Assembly: GCA_034678545.1 (NCBI GenBank)
Contig: JAXDBS010000101.1
Coordinates: 1-56,484 of the forward strand
DNA: 56,484 bases
Direction: 5' to 3'
From: UBA5614 sp034678545
GTDB taxonomy: Bacteria; Cloacimonadota; Cloacimonadia; Cloacimonadales; Cloacimonadaceae
The position numbers and the translations under genes are program-made. Below, piece after piece: positions 8,607 through 17,041 of the stretch (the first letter of the stretch is position 1; each line of letters opens with the position of its first letter). The notes beneath the pieces are model-generated. The model was not told the DNA's origin, searched no databases, and was given only the letters and a program-made list of their open reading frames with translations.

Positions 8607-9352
8607 TCCACTCCCTCGCCTTTGTCCCGGTAAACGCCGGCTTTGAAGAATGGGAGCATGTTTTCCCGCGCCCAGTCCCTTGATTTGACAGGATCCACGC
8701 CCCAGTTGGTGGGGCAGGTGGAAACGAATTCGATGAAGGTGAAGCCCTTGCCTTCCTTGTTGTATGTCAATGCTTTCAGGACAGCTTTTTTGGCTTTTAT
8801 GATCTCCTGCGGTGAAAGCAGGGATACCCTTTCTATGTAATAAGGGGCCACCAGGGTCGCTAAAAGTTCGCACATGCGGATGGGATAGCCGATATCATCG
8901 ACATTCCTGCCGTAAGGCGAGGTGCTCGTCTTCATCCCGGGCAGGGTGGTGGGGGCCATTTGTCCGCCTGTCATGCCGTAAATGGCGTTATTCACGAAGA
9001 ACACGGAGATCTTTTCACCCCGGTTAGCGGCATGGACGATTTCCGCCGTCCCGATCGCTGCCAGGTCGCCATCGCCCTGGTAGGTGAAAACGTGCATTTC
9101 GGGACGGGCCCTTTTCATGCCAGTGGCGACGGCCGGGGCTCTGCCGTGGGCCGCTTCCGCCATGTCGAAATCAAAGAATTTATAGGCAAAAACGGAACAT
9201 CCGACCGGAGCGACGCCCGTCATGTTGTTCTGCATTCCCAGTTCATCTATTGATTCAGCTATGAGGCGGTGCGCCACGCCGTGCTGGCAGCCGGGGCAAT
9301 ATGTAAAGGGCAGTTTGGTCAGGGATTTGGGTCTGGTCGCAATCACTTCCAT
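8603..9352 (-). CDS. 2-oxoacid:ferredoxin oxidoreductase, beta subunit (TPP-binding)
   Basis: 249 residues, the normal length of KorB/VorA beta subunits. It has a CPGC at 19-22, the thiamine diphosphate motif GDGD (93-96) followed about 25 residues later by NNAIYGMTGGQ (121-131). It binds TPP and carries out the decarboxylation together with the alpha subunit. GGAGG stands five bases before the ATG at 9352. The substrate (2-oxoglutarate or a branched-chain 2-oxoacid) cannot be settled from sequence alone. Confidence 0.92.
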   Translation of the reverse strand: MEVIATRPKSLTKLPFTYCPGCQHGVAHRLIAESIDELGMQNNMTGVAPVGCSVFAYKFFDFDMAEAAHGRAPAVATGMKRARPEMHVFTYQGDGDLAAIGTAEIVHAANRGEKISVFFVNNAIYGMTGGQMAPTTLPGMKTSTSPYGRNVDDIGYPIRMCELLATLVAPYYIERVSLLSPQEIIKAKKAVLKALTYNKEGKGFTFIEFVSTCPTNWGVDPVKSRDWARENMLPFFKAGVYRDKGEGVE

Positions 9353-9361
9353 GCTCTCCTC

Positions 9362-10441
9362 CTAAAAGCTTTCTTCCAGTTTCTGCTCGACTTCGGCGGG
9401 GGTAAAGACGATGCCTCCCACCCTGCCGTAAAACTCGACAGGAACCTTCCCGCAGACGGCGACTTTTACGTCATCGATCATCTGTCCCATGTTCAGTTCA
9501 AGCACATAGACTTTCTTTACCCTGGGGCCTATGGCTTGGGCGATCTGCTCGTAGGGATAGGGCCAGAGCGTGATGGGGCGGATCAAGCCGACGCTTTTGC
9601 CTTTGGCTTTGAGGTCGTCGATGGCGCTTTTGACGATGCGGGAAGCGGTGCCGAAGGAGACGCAGAGAACCTCATTATCGGGGGAAACGTTGTATTGTTC
9701 ATAACGTATCTCTTTCTTCTCGATCTCGGCGTATTTGCTGTAAATGTTCAGGACGTGTTTTTCCAGGACAGACGGGTCAAGCTCCAGGGAATTGATTTCG
9801 TGATGGTGGCGGTCGTTTTCATCCTTTTTGGGGAAGATGCACCAGTCCTTGTGCTGTAACCCGAGCTTGGCAATTTCTTCATCGGTCTTGGCATGCTTGA
9901 ATTCGACCGGCTCCATCATCTGGCCCAGCATGCCGTCGCCCAGGATCAGGACAGGGTTGCGGTATTTGTCCGCCAGGTCAAAGGCGTCGGCGGCCATGTC
10001 GGCAAATTCCTGCACGGAACTGGGTGCCAGAACGATGAGGTGGTAATCGCCGTGCCCGCCGCCTTTCACAGCCTGGAAATAATCGGCCTGCCCGGGCTGG
10101 ATGTCGCCCAATCCGGGGCCGCCGCGCTGTACGTTGATGATTACGGCGGGGATCTGAGCTCCCGCTATGTAGGAAATCCCTTCCTGCTTCAGAGAGATCC
10201 CTGGCGAGGAGGAGGAGGTCATCACTCTTTTTCCCGCTCCGCCTGCGCCGTAAACCATGTTGATGGCGGCCACTTCGCTTTCCGCCTGAATAAAGGTCCC
10301 GCCCACCTTGGGCATCATCTTGGCCATGTACTCGATCAGCTCGCTCTGGGGCGTGATGGGATAGGCGAAATACAAACGGCAGCCCGCCCGGATGGCGGCT
10401 TCCGCAACTGCTTCGTTGCCTTTCATCAATATCTTGGCCAT
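9362..10441 (-). CDS. vorB: 2-oxoacid:ferredoxin oxidoreductase, alpha subunit (VorB/KorA type)
   Basis: 359 residues. It contains YPITPQSELIEYM and the stretch GGPGLGDIQPGQADYFQA followed by GGGHGDY, which I associate with the VorB/KorA branch of alpha subunits. It provides the pyrimidine-binding half of the TPP site. The start is ATG at 10441, with GAGGAGG seven bases upstream; an earlier in-frame start at 10462 lies within the ferredoxin gene and is rejected. The order ferredoxin-alpha-beta-gamma is the common one for Kor/Vor operons. The VorB label (branched-chain 2-oxoacids) is from recall of the motif and is less sure than the family. Confidence 0.9.
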   Translation of the reverse strand: MAKILMKGNEAVAEAAIRAGCRLYFAYPITPQSELIEYMAKMMPKVGGTFIQAESEVAAINMVYGAGGAGKRVMTSSSSPGISLKQEGISYIAGAQIPAVIINVQRGGPGLGDIQPGQADYFQAVKGGGHGDYHLIVLAPSSVQEFADMAADAFDLADKYRNPVLILGDGMLGQMMEPVEFKHAKTDEEIAKLGLQHKDWCIFPKKDENDRHHHEINSLELDPSVLEKHVLNIYSKYAEIEKKEIRYEQYNVSPDNEVLCVSFGTASRIVKSAIDDLKAKGKSVGLIRPITLWPYPYEQIAQAIGPRVKKVYVLELNMGQMIDDVKVAVCGKVPVEFYGRVGGIVFTPAEVEQKLEESF

Positions 10442-10451
10442 CCTTCCCTCC

Positions 10452-10655
10452 TCACTTCTCAACCGTTATGGCGCAGTCGGGGCACACCACGTAGCACATC
10501 TTGCAGGCTATGCACTCTTCCTGCTTGTAGCACTCGGCATAATGGTAGCCTTTGGCGTTGATCTCTTCTGAAAAGCGGATTATCTTCTTGGGGCAGGTCG
10601 CCACGCATAATCCGCAACCTTTGCAGTAATTGGGATCCACGGTCATTTTGGGCAT
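10452..10655 (-). CDS. 2x[4Fe-4S] ferredoxin subunit of the oxidoreductase (delta)
   Basis: 67 residues with two clusters: CKGCGLCVATCP near residue 11 and CIACKMCYVVCP near residue 48. It is the electron-accepting subunit that hands electrons to free ferredoxin. First gene of the operon; AGGAGA lies six bases before the ATG at 10655. A second in-frame ATG three codons later would also give an intact ferredoxin. Confidence 0.92.
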   Translation of the reverse strand: MPKMTVDPNYCKGCGLCVATCPKKIIRFSEEINAKGYHYAECYKQEECIACKMCYVVCPDCAITVEK

Positions 10656-10690
10656 ATCCGTTCTCCTTTTGTTAAGATATTTTTCTATCT

Positions 10691-10724
10691 GTGATATTCA
10701 CTTTTTTAGGGCATTTCTGTCAAG
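10691..10724 (-). promoter_or_regulatory. -35 hexamer and small palindrome upstream of the oxidoreductase operon
   Basis: TTGACA on the minus strand at 10724-10719, then GTGAATATCAC at 10701-10691 where a -10 would be expected. The arms GTGA/TCAC make this a possible operator overlapping the promoter. The rest of 10656-10985 is AT-rich and I see no gene in it. Confidence 0.4.
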
Positions 10725-10985
10725 TGAGAATTCCGCCGGCTTTATCCAGTGCGCTCTGCTGTTGCAGCGATTGTTCTCCTCTCTGATTTTCTTCATCCCT
10801 GCATCATAAATAGCAAATCAGCAAATCAACCCTCCTCCATCCACCCCCTTCTTTTTGATTTCGGCCCCTTGTGTCATGTCTTTGAAGTCTATGTATTACA
10901 ATGATTCAGTTATGATGTTATATTCAATAAGCAATTGGAAGAGTCTGTTTTTGTTGTTTTTGCCCGCGACGTATCAAACTGGAAC

Positions 10986-11014
10986 TTGACATTTATTTGC
11001 TAGATTGATAAAAT
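10986..11014 (+). promoter_or_regulatory. Sigma-70-type promoter of the SUMF1-like lipoprotein gene
   Basis: TTGACA (10986-10991), a 17-base spacer, then TAAAAT (11009-11014). It is 46 bases before the ATG at 11060 and is one of the clearest promoters in the window. Confidence 0.75.
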
Positions 11015-11059
11015 GACTTTTATATCATACATGAGTTATTGGCTCTTTGGAGGTTGATA

Positions 11060-12034
11060 ATGAAAATGATGATAATGTCGACTGCGTTTTTATTGAGTTT
11101 CATTCTGATGTTTATGGCAAACGGATGCACTCCAAAACCGACCTCCCCGGAAACTGAGCGGGATATCAAAACTGCTCAACCAAACATTACAATTTACGAT
11201 CCCGGCGATCCTCCCTTTTCTTTGAATTCGAACCTGATTTTTATTCCCGGGGGTACATTTTTGATGGGCAGAACCAGGGAATCCGGCTTGAATCAGTATG
11301 CGGATGAACTTCCAATACACCAGGTGACTCTGGAGCCGTTTTATATAGGAAGATTTGAAGTCAGGCAATCTAACTGGAAAGCGGTGATGCACTCCAATCC
11401 TTCCATTTTTACCGGCAACGTCAATTGTCCCGTGGAAATGGTTAGCTGGTATGCAACGCTCGTCTATTGCAACAAACTCAGCATGCGTGAAAACCTTACT
11501 CCAGCATATAGTATAAATGGTATCACCGATCCAGATGACTGGGGGCCCATCCCAACTGTCAGCAGCGCGGTTTGGGACGCAGTGATCTGCAATTGGAGCG
11601 CGGATGGATACCGGCTCCCGACGGAAGCTGAGTGGGAATGCGCAGCCCGGGGCGCGGTTTCAGTCCCGGACTACATATTTGCCGGCAGTGATAGCATTAA
11701 CGAGGTGGCCTGGTATCAGGCCAATTCAGAATTTGCCACTCACCAGGTCGGCACCAAACTGGCCAATGCCTTGGGCCTGTGTGACATGAGCGGCAACGTG
11801 CAGGAATGGTGCTGGGATTGGTATGATGCCGCCTATTACTCAAACAGTCCGGGATTTTATCCAACCGGACCGGAGACCGGAGTCGTGCGTGTTGTCCGCG
11901 GCGGTTCCTGGCAACAGGGCGCAACGGCATGCCGGATCGCTTTCCGCAACTGGGGCACTCCTGAAAAGGATACCCCCAAAGTGGCCAATAACAGGCTCGG
12001 CTTCAGGGTGGTCAGAACATTTGTTGATGATTAG
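11060..12034 (+). CDS. SUMF1/formylglycine-generating-enzyme-fold lipoprotein
   Basis: 324 residues: lipoprotein signal peptide (hydrophobic segment ending ANGC at about residue 23), a short linker, then a full SUMF1/FGE-sulfatase domain (FIPGGTFLMG, YRLPTEAEWECAARG, LCDMSGNVQEWCWDW, VRGGSW, RLGFRVVR). The paired active-site cysteines of true FGE are not present: the region after VRGGSW reads QQGATACRIAFRN with a single Cys. It is therefore probably not a sulfatase-activating oxidase but one of the many FGE-fold proteins used as binding or structural domains at the cell surface. GGAGG lies six bases before the ATG at 11060. Confidence 0.85.
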   Translation: MKMMIMSTAFLLSFILMFMANGCTPKPTSPETERDIKTAQPNITIYDPGDPPFSLNSNLIFIPGGTFLMGRTRESGLNQYADELPIHQVTLEPFYIGRFEVRQSNWKAVMHSNPSIFTGNVNCPVEMVSWYATLVYCNKLSMRENLTPAYSINGITDPDDWGPIPTVSSAVWDAVICNWSADGYRLPTEAEWECAARGAVSVPDYIFAGSDSINEVAWYQANSEFATHQVGTKLANALGLCDMSGNVQEWCWDWYDAAYYSNSPGFYPTGPETGVVRVVRGGSWQQGATACRIAFRNWGTPEKDTPKVANNRLGFRVVRTFVDD

Positions 12035-12379
12035 ATATCTTCCTTCCATCTTTTACGGTCTGGCATAAGGGGGAACAGCCCTTACCCGGATTATACTCAT
12101 CCGTCGTTCCTGCGCAGGCAATCCGTCGTCCTCGCGCAGGCGGGGCTCCAGCCTGTTTTAACTCATTATTCATAATTCTTGCTTTTGTGTGTTTCGCGGT
12201 TATTGATTTTATCTTTTCCCGCCCGCCACCCCTTTATTGTGTGTGGCTTCGCCCCACTCCCCTTTCCGGGTACCTGTCATTCATGCAGAAGCCGTAACTA
12301 CAGACGCCCTCGTCTGTAGATCAGTCCGTCAGGACAGCACATCCGATTTGATGCTTTTCCAGTGTCGTCCTCCGGACTG
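12035..12379. repeat. Spacer with clustered REP-like repeats
   Basis: This gene-free stretch holds three things. A 21-base direct repeat occurs at 12099-12119 and 12121-12141 (ATCCGTCGT then TGCGCAGGC or CGCGCAGGC). A perfect 9-bp hairpin occurs at 12298-12319 (CTACAGACG, CCCT loop, CGTCTGTAG). A longer inverted repeat pairs 12322-12335 with 12367-12379. The direct repeat resembles common bacterial intergenic REP sequences. Confidence 0.5.
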
Positions 12380-12437
12380 GATTCTCCCATGCCAACCGGG
12401 AATATCCGCTATAGCGGCTGTCTCTTTCTAAAATGGA

Positions 12438-12467
12438 TTGACAGTAATATTCAGTATATGATTATAT
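12438..12467 (+). promoter_or_regulatory. Promoter of the 238-residue orphan gene
   Basis: TTGACA (12438-12443), an 18-base spacer, then TTATAT (12462-12467), 27 bases before the start codon. The surrounding sequence is AT-rich. Confidence 0.6.
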
Positions 12468-12493
12468 ATCTCATCAGAAATCAGGGAGGAATC

Positions 12494-13210
12494 ATGTCAC
12501 AGGATCAACAAGCAATTTCTTCTTTCAAAACCCTTGGCAAGGACCTGCAGATCTCTTCAGTCACTCTCGCGCCCATGGAAACCGGGGATCTTATCGCCCT
12601 GCTCGACGACCAGGATGTAGCTGCGGACGTGAAGAAGTTCATAGTGGAATACTTCATCAGTCAGAGGATCGAGTACGATTCTACCCAACCCAGTATGGAC
12701 GTCAGCCAGCTGGTCGATAAATTCCTGGAAAGACACGACCGCAACAAGATCTCCAGGGAAGCTCTGGACCAGCTCTCCACCCGCGAGCTGCTCTGGCTCC
12801 TCATCGATCCCCGGGTGGGACCGGCGTTCAGGACATCGGTCCGGGGGGAACTGGACAGCCGTAATTCTGAGTCCTATATAACAGACATTGAGAATAAGCA
12901 GGAAAGTTATCAAATGCGTAAAAACTATCCCGCCTTGAAGAAGGCCGCCTTGATACTTAAGATAGTAGGCTGGATCGTTGTGGTGGCAGGAATCATATCG
13001 ACTGTCCACTTACTAGCAAGAAACCAATACAGAATCTCACATGAGAACACAACCATGTATTTGACCATGAACGCTGTCCCTGCTGTCGTATCCGCCTTGG
13101 CAACCTTAATCCTGTCTGTTTTTTTATTTGCCATAGCCGAGTTTCTTATCCTCTGCACGGATGTCGCTTCGGATGTTAAAGATCTGGTGCCTTTTACACA
13201 AAGCAGGTGA
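12494..13210 (+). CDS. Hypothetical protein with two C-terminal membrane segments
   Basis: 238 residues, not recognised. The N-terminal 150 residues are soluble, acidic and predicted helical (repeated LLDDQDVAADVKKFI-like and LSTRELLWLLI-like segments). Two hydrophobic segments follow: KKAALILKIVGWIVVVAGII (about 155-174) and VPAVVSALATLILSVFLFAIA (about 200-220). It is thus likely an inner-membrane protein with a cytoplasmic N-terminal domain. The start is ATG at 12494, four bases after GGGAGGA; the open frame extends upstream but without a ribosome site and across the promoter. Confidence 0.75.
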   Translation: MSQDQQAISSFKTLGKDLQISSVTLAPMETGDLIALLDDQDVAADVKKFIVEYFISQRIEYDSTQPSMDVSQLVDKFLERHDRNKISREALDQLSTRELLWLLIDPRVGPAFRTSVRGELDSRNSESYITDIENKQESYQMRKNYPALKKAALILKIVGWIVVVAGIISTVHLLARNQYRISHENTTMYLTMNAVPAVVSALATLILSVFLFAIAEFLILCTDVASDVKDLVPFTQSR

Positions 13211-13235
13211 TTCAGGATAGGATATATTAATCCGA

Positions 13236-13277
13236 ACTCACCTGGGATTCCGATGTTAAAGTCTGAAGGAGGTGAGT
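13236..13277. repeat. 8-bp inverted repeat between convergent genes
   Basis: ACTCACCT (13236-13243) and AGGTGAGT (13270-13277) are perfectly complementary across a 26-base loop, in the spacer between the ends of the 238- and 149-residue genes. It may act as a weak shared transcription-end structure; no T-tract follows. Confidence 0.35.
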
Positions 13278-13305
13278 AAATTTGCTGATTTGTGAATTTT
13301 CCCGG

Positions 13306-13755
13306 TCAGATCTCCTGCGTCCACCTTCGGTACTCAGGCATGAGCGGCAGCAGCCCCGCCTCGATGGCGGCTTTGATAGTTTTGCAGGGCAGATCCTCGG
13401 CATAGATCTGTTCCCGGGTGACGGTTTTCAGATCCACCTGTTCCGGCATCGCCTTTTGCAGGGCGTACATCATTTTCAGCCAGATGTTGTTCCAGGCCGA
13501 CACGGGTTTGTGGCCGAATTCCTTGCTGTCGTTGTAATACATGATGTAATCAGCCAGGTTCCGACGGAAGCCCGCCGAGGGGTTGATCAGCTTCAGGTTG
13601 GCCATGACGGAGGTGATCCGCTCGTTGTTGTGGTTGAGCCTGGGGTAAACGTAGGGCCGCATCAGCGTCTGCCTGATCTTGGGGTTGTAATAGTAGATAG
13701 CCCCGTCCGATGTGCCTGTGTAACCCGCCAGGTTGCGCCTCATGTGCACTTTCAT
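13306..13755 (-). CDS. Hypothetical protein, 149 residues
   Basis: Not recognised. Basic and rich in Tyr, Asn and Arg, without signal peptide or membrane segment (starts MKVHMRRNLAGYTGTSDG; contains NNERITSVMANLKLINPSAG and MYYNDSKEFGHK). It looks like a cytoplasmic, possibly nucleic-acid-associated protein, but that is only from composition. The start at 13755 is fixed by GGAGG five bases upstream; the upstream open frame is rejected. A TTGACA hexamer lies about 100 bases upstream (13856-13861). Convergent with the preceding orphan gene. Confidence 0.7.
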   Translation of the reverse strand: MKVHMRRNLAGYTGTSDGAIYYYNPKIRQTLMRPYVYPRLNHNNERITSVMANLKLINPSAGFRRNLADYIMYYNDSKEFGHKPVSAWNNIWLKMMYALQKAMPEQVDLKTVTREQIYAEDLPCKTIKAAIEAGLLPLMPEYRRWTQEI

Positions 13756-14256
13756 GATGTCCTCCAATTCATTCTTCTGCCTTCCATGGCCCGGTAACGT
13801 ACGGCCAGCGACTGAAACAGGCAGATAGGGACAAATCAATCCAATCCGCTTTTTCTGTCAAATCAAATCCCGGATTATTCTCGGGAACTTCGCAGGTACT
13901 TCCCGGGTTTAACCAGGGAACTGCCCGAGAAGTTTCAGAGAAGAACCAGAGAAGCAATAATAACTGTAAAAATACCCATCTTATTCCTTATTTATTGTCA
14001 TGATGGTCCGTCAGATCATGTTATATTGTATTATAAGTATTATTATATCATGTAAAGCCTTATATATAATATTACAATGTGATAGATGGCAATTGTATAC
14101 ATCAATTTATTGATACATTGCTATGGGTCGAATGATTTGCTCACAGCGGATTATGATGCATCAATCCCTACGGAATTTACACGAGTTATTCTGTCTGACG
14201 GCCCAAGGACTCTGGCTGCCAATGGGAAATCCCGCTGGGATTAGATGAATCCTGAT
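13756..14256. other. Gene-free spacer with promoter hexamer and inverted repeats
   Basis: It holds a minus-strand TTGACA (13856-13861) serving the 149-residue gene, a loose inverted repeat (TTCTCGGG at 13878-13885 with CCCGAGAA at 13924-13931, and further partial pairing between them), and a very AT-rich stretch at about 14010-14110. I found no credible reading frame. Confidence 0.5.
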
Positions 14257-14285
14257 AGTAAAAGAGCTGCCCTGACAGGCAGCTC
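14257..14285 (-). terminator. Rho-independent terminator of htpG
   Basis: On the minus strand a perfect 8-bp stem (GAGCTGCC at 14285-14278, 6-base loop, GGCAGCTC at 14271-14264) is followed by TTTTACT. It is 29 bases past the htpG stop. Confidence 0.85.
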
Positions 14286-14313
14286 CTGGGTTCCGTTAAT
14301 GAAGCCGATATAG

Positions 14314-16320
14314 CTATTGGATGTAGTTGAGGATCCGGTTGGCGCGGGTGATGAAGGCTTTGAGTTCTTCGCCGGAGAAGGCTTTCTGCTCGAGCAGCGA
14401 GAGGTCGTGGATGTAGGCGCAGAGGTTGTTCACTTCCTCGGTTTTGCCGTCTGCGGCGAGTTTGAGGAGCTTGGCGATGGTGGGGTTTTCGCGGTTCACG
14501 ATGAGGGTGTGGTTTTTCAGCATGGAAACGCTGTCCCGATTTTGAAGCATATCCATGTCATGCCAGCGGCGCATGAACTCGTTGAAAACGATGAGGCCGG
14601 AGATGTCAGGGCTTTTGAGGCTTTTGACCTCGACCTTGACATCGGCGTAGACGTGTTCGAAGAGAGCTTTCCAGGCTTCGGGGCCGAGCTTTTCCCTAAC
14701 CTCTGGGGGCAGCTCGTAGGGCCGGACCAGAGTCTGCTCGTCCTTCTGGGTGAGGTAGGGGGCGAGCACTTCCACGGCCCGGGGATGCTTTTTGATGAAT
14801 TCGGCGTAGGATTCCTTGTAGAAGCTGGCTTCGATAGAGCCGTTGAGAGCCTTGTCAAAGACCTCCTTCAGCTTGTCCGAATCAGTGCGGTGCCCGGGGT
14901 CGACCAGTTCCTGCTTTTCCTTGTTGATGAGCTGTTCGTTGAGTTCGGAGTCGATGCGCAGGAATTCCAGCTTATCCAGCTTGCCCTCCAGTTTCTGAAA
15001 CAGGTGGGTGTCCAAAACGGAGGTCTGGAAGACGACCTCGATGCCCTGGTCCTTCATCATCTGCAGATAGCTGACCTGGGTGTCCTCGCTGACGGCGTAG
15101 TAAACCTTAGCCTTGCCTTCCGCGGCGGGATTCTTGGCCTTGTATTCTTCCAAAGTGAGGTACTCGCCGGAGGAGGATTTGAAAATGATGATGTCCTTGA
15201 GGCTGTCAAAGAAGTCGTCGTCCTTGAGCAGGCCGAACTTGATGAAATTCTGGATGTCCTCCCAGTACTGCTCGTACTTTTTACGGTCGTCCTTAAAAGT
15301 TCCGGTCAGGTGGTCGGCCACCTTTTTGACGATGTAGCCGGTGATCTTTTTCACCTGCTTGTCAGTCTGCAGAAAGCTGCGCGAGACGTTGAGCGGGATG
15401 TCCGGGATGTCGATGCCGCCCTTGAGCAGAAGCAGGAACTCGGGGATCAGGTCCTCCAGGTTGTCCGCCACGAAGACGTTGTTGCAGAAAAGCTTGACCT
15501 CGCCCTTGTAGAACTCGGGCTCATTGCGGAGCTTGGGGAAATAGAGGATGCCCTTGAGGTTGAAGGGGTAGTCCACGTTGAGATGGATCCAGAAGATGGG
15601 GTCCTGCCAGTCGTGGAAGAGCTGCTTGTAAAACTCGCGGTATTCCTCTTCCCTGACGTCGGCGGGCTTGCGATTCCAGAGCGCTTCCTTCTGGTTGACC
15701 ACCTTGTCCTCGAAATAAATGGGGTAGGGCATGAAGTTGCAGTACTTTTCCAGGATCTCCCTGATTTTGGCGGACTCCAGGTAGTCGCTGGACTCGGCGT
15801 TGAAATGCAGGCTGACAGTGGTCCCCGCTTCCGCACGTTTGCCCTTGGACAGGCTGTAATCGGTGGTGCCGTCGCATTCCCAAAAGGCCGGCTCGGAGCC
15901 CTCCTGGTAGGAGAGTGAGTCGATGGTCACCTTGTCCGCCACCATGAAGGTGGAATAAAAGCCCAGGCCAAAGTGGCCGATAATGTTGCTCTGGACGTCC
16001 TTGAACTTCTCGATGAACTCCTCGGCGCCGGAAAAGGCGATCTGGTTGATGTATTTCCTGATCTCCTCGGCGGTCATGCCGATGCCGTTGTCCGTGACCT
16101 GGAGGGTCTTTTTCTTTTTATCCAGCTTCACGTCGATCCTGAAGGCGGACGCGTCCGTCTCCGGCCGGGCGTATTTCAGCTTGTTCAGAGCGTCGGTGGA
16201 GTTGGAGATGAGCTCGCGTAGGAAGATGTCGTGCTGCGAATAGAGCCATTTCTTGATGATGGGGAAGATGTTTTCCGTGTGGATGGAGAGCGTTCCCTTT
16301 TCCTTTTCCTTGGCTGGCAT
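14314..16320 (-). CDS. htpG: Molecular chaperone HtpG (Hsp90)
   Basis: 668 residues, full-length bacterial Hsp90. The N-terminal GHKL ATPase carries LRELISNSTDALNKL, VTDNGIGMT and GHFGLGFYS, followed by the middle domain (with FIPLNVSR-like DIPLNVSRSFLQ) and the C-terminal dimerisation domain. ATP-dependent folding and stress chaperone in the cytoplasm. The start is ATG at 16320 with AGGAGA six bases upstream; the frame continues 23 codons upstream but without a ribosome site and through a TTGACA hexamer (16384-16389). Like the V-ATPase genes it is visibly more GC-rich than the surface-protein genes. Single-gene unit with its own terminator. Confidence 0.96.
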   Translation of the reverse strand: MPAKEKEKGTLSIHTENIFPIIKKWLYSQHDIFLRELISNSTDALNKLKYARPETDASAFRIDVKLDKKKKTLQVTDNGIGMTAEEIRKYINQIAFSGAEEFIEKFKDVQSNIIGHFGLGFYSTFMVADKVTIDSLSYQEGSEPAFWECDGTTDYSLSKGKRAEAGTTVSLHFNAESSDYLESAKIREILEKYCNFMPYPIYFEDKVVNQKEALWNRKPADVREEEYREFYKQLFHDWQDPIFWIHLNVDYPFNLKGILYFPKLRNEPEFYKGEVKLFCNNVFVADNLEDLIPEFLLLLKGGIDIPDIPLNVSRSFLQTDKQVKKITGYIVKKVADHLTGTFKDDRKKYEQYWEDIQNFIKFGLLKDDDFFDSLKDIIIFKSSSGEYLTLEEYKAKNPAAEGKAKVYYAVSEDTQVSYLQMMKDQGIEVVFQTSVLDTHLFQKLEGKLDKLEFLRIDSELNEQLINKEKQELVDPGHRTDSDKLKEVFDKALNGSIEASFYKESYAEFIKKHPRAVEVLAPYLTQKDEQTLVRPYELPPEVREKLGPEAWKALFEHVYADVKVEVKSLKSPDISGLIVFNEFMRRWHDMDMLQNRDSVSMLKNHTLIVNRENPTIAKLLKLAADGKTEEVNNLCAYIHDLSLLEQKAFSGEELKAFITRANRILNYIQ

Positions 16321-16383
16321 TTTATGTCTCCTGTTTTTTTGTATTTGATGATCCGGAGCCAAGGGAAACAGGGTCGGCAAATC

Positions 16384-16389
16384 TGTCAA
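16384..16389 (-). promoter_or_regulatory. -35 hexamer upstream of htpG
   Basis: TTGACA on the minus strand, 64 bases before the htpG ATG. No good -10 hexamer or CIRCE-type repeat is visible between it and the gene. Confidence 0.4.
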
Positions 16390-16447
16390 CAGGATTATTG
16401 GCAGTCATTATGATGGATTGCTAATGTGAAAGATAATGCGCTACATA

Positions 16448-17041
16448 TCAAGGAGTTGGAATGGCAGTGATTTTGCTGATAGCGCCCACGGGGCAGCCGG
16501 TGAAGTCATCATTATTGCCGTTAACACATATCCCGCAGTTGGTGCATTTAGCCTGGTCAATGACAGCTTTGCCACCGATGAAGTCAATGGCGTTTTCGGG
16601 GCAGCGGCTTACGCATAGGCGGCACCCGATGCAGACGGAGGGATCGACCCAGTGGGTGGTTACTAAAGTGAGGTCAGGCCGGGGGGGTTCTTTTTTGGCA
16701 ACGGAATTAATGGGCTCTACTGACAGGGAAGATGGAGCGGAGTCGGGTTTAACAGGCGCATCAGTGTCAGCAGGAATGGGCGGCCGGATCGTGTTTCCGG
16801 CCGGTTCAGGCTGGAAGGCAGGGAGAGGGCTCAGGTTATTGGGATTGGGAATGCCTGTCACGCAGCGGCCGCAGCCGATGCAGCGCCCGGCGTCGATGAC
16901 GGCCTTGCCGTTTTGCATCCGGATGGCGTCCACCGGACAGACCGGCAGGGTGCTGCGCATTGCCACGAAGGCTGACCAGGCTAGGAGGCCGCAGATGCAG
17001 AGCAGCAGGGCAAGGAGGAGGATTTTATAGAGGTTATTCAT
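16448..17041 (-). CDS. Membrane-anchored polyferredoxin
   Basis: 197 residues. One N-terminal hydrophobic segment (about 5-27) is followed by a first Cys group (VCPVDA and CIGCGRC, enough for one [4Fe-4S] cluster), a Pro-rich linker of about 55 residues, and a classical two-cluster ferredoxin (CIGCRLCVSRCP ... CTNCGICVN ... GCP). Its start overlaps the NapH-like gene by 8 bases, so the two are co-translated; together they look like a membrane electron-transfer module. The partner reductase is not evident in the window. Related in layout to RnfB-like or NapG-like proteins, but not clearly either. Confidence 0.82.
   Translation of the reverse strand: MNNLYKILLLALLLCICGLLAWSAFVAMRSTLPVCPVDAIRMQNGKAVIDAGRCIGCGRCVTGIPNPNNLSPLPAFQPEPAGNTIRPPIPADTDAPVKPDSAPSSLSVEPINSVAKKEPPRPDLTLVTTHWVDPSVCIGCRLCVSRCPENAIDFIGGKAVIDQAKCTNCGICVNGNNDDFTGCPVGAISKITAIPTP

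Noticed and set aside
8609..8873. N-terminal extension of the gamma subunit (start near 8873)
   Set aside because: It lies inside the beta-subunit gene and lacks similarity; the ATGA-coupled start at 8606 gives the normal length.
13265..13797. Perfect Shine-Dalgarno-like AAGGAGGTGA followed by an open frame starting TTG at 13282
   Set aside because: The frame runs antisense to the 149-residue gene, has no recognisable protein features, and the SD-like sequence is one arm of the 8-bp inverted repeat.
14317..15918. 533-codon open frame on the plus strand opposite htpG
   Set aside because: It is the antisense shadow of a GC-rich real gene; composition is odd and no ribosome site or family match is seen. 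htpG on the other strand is certain.
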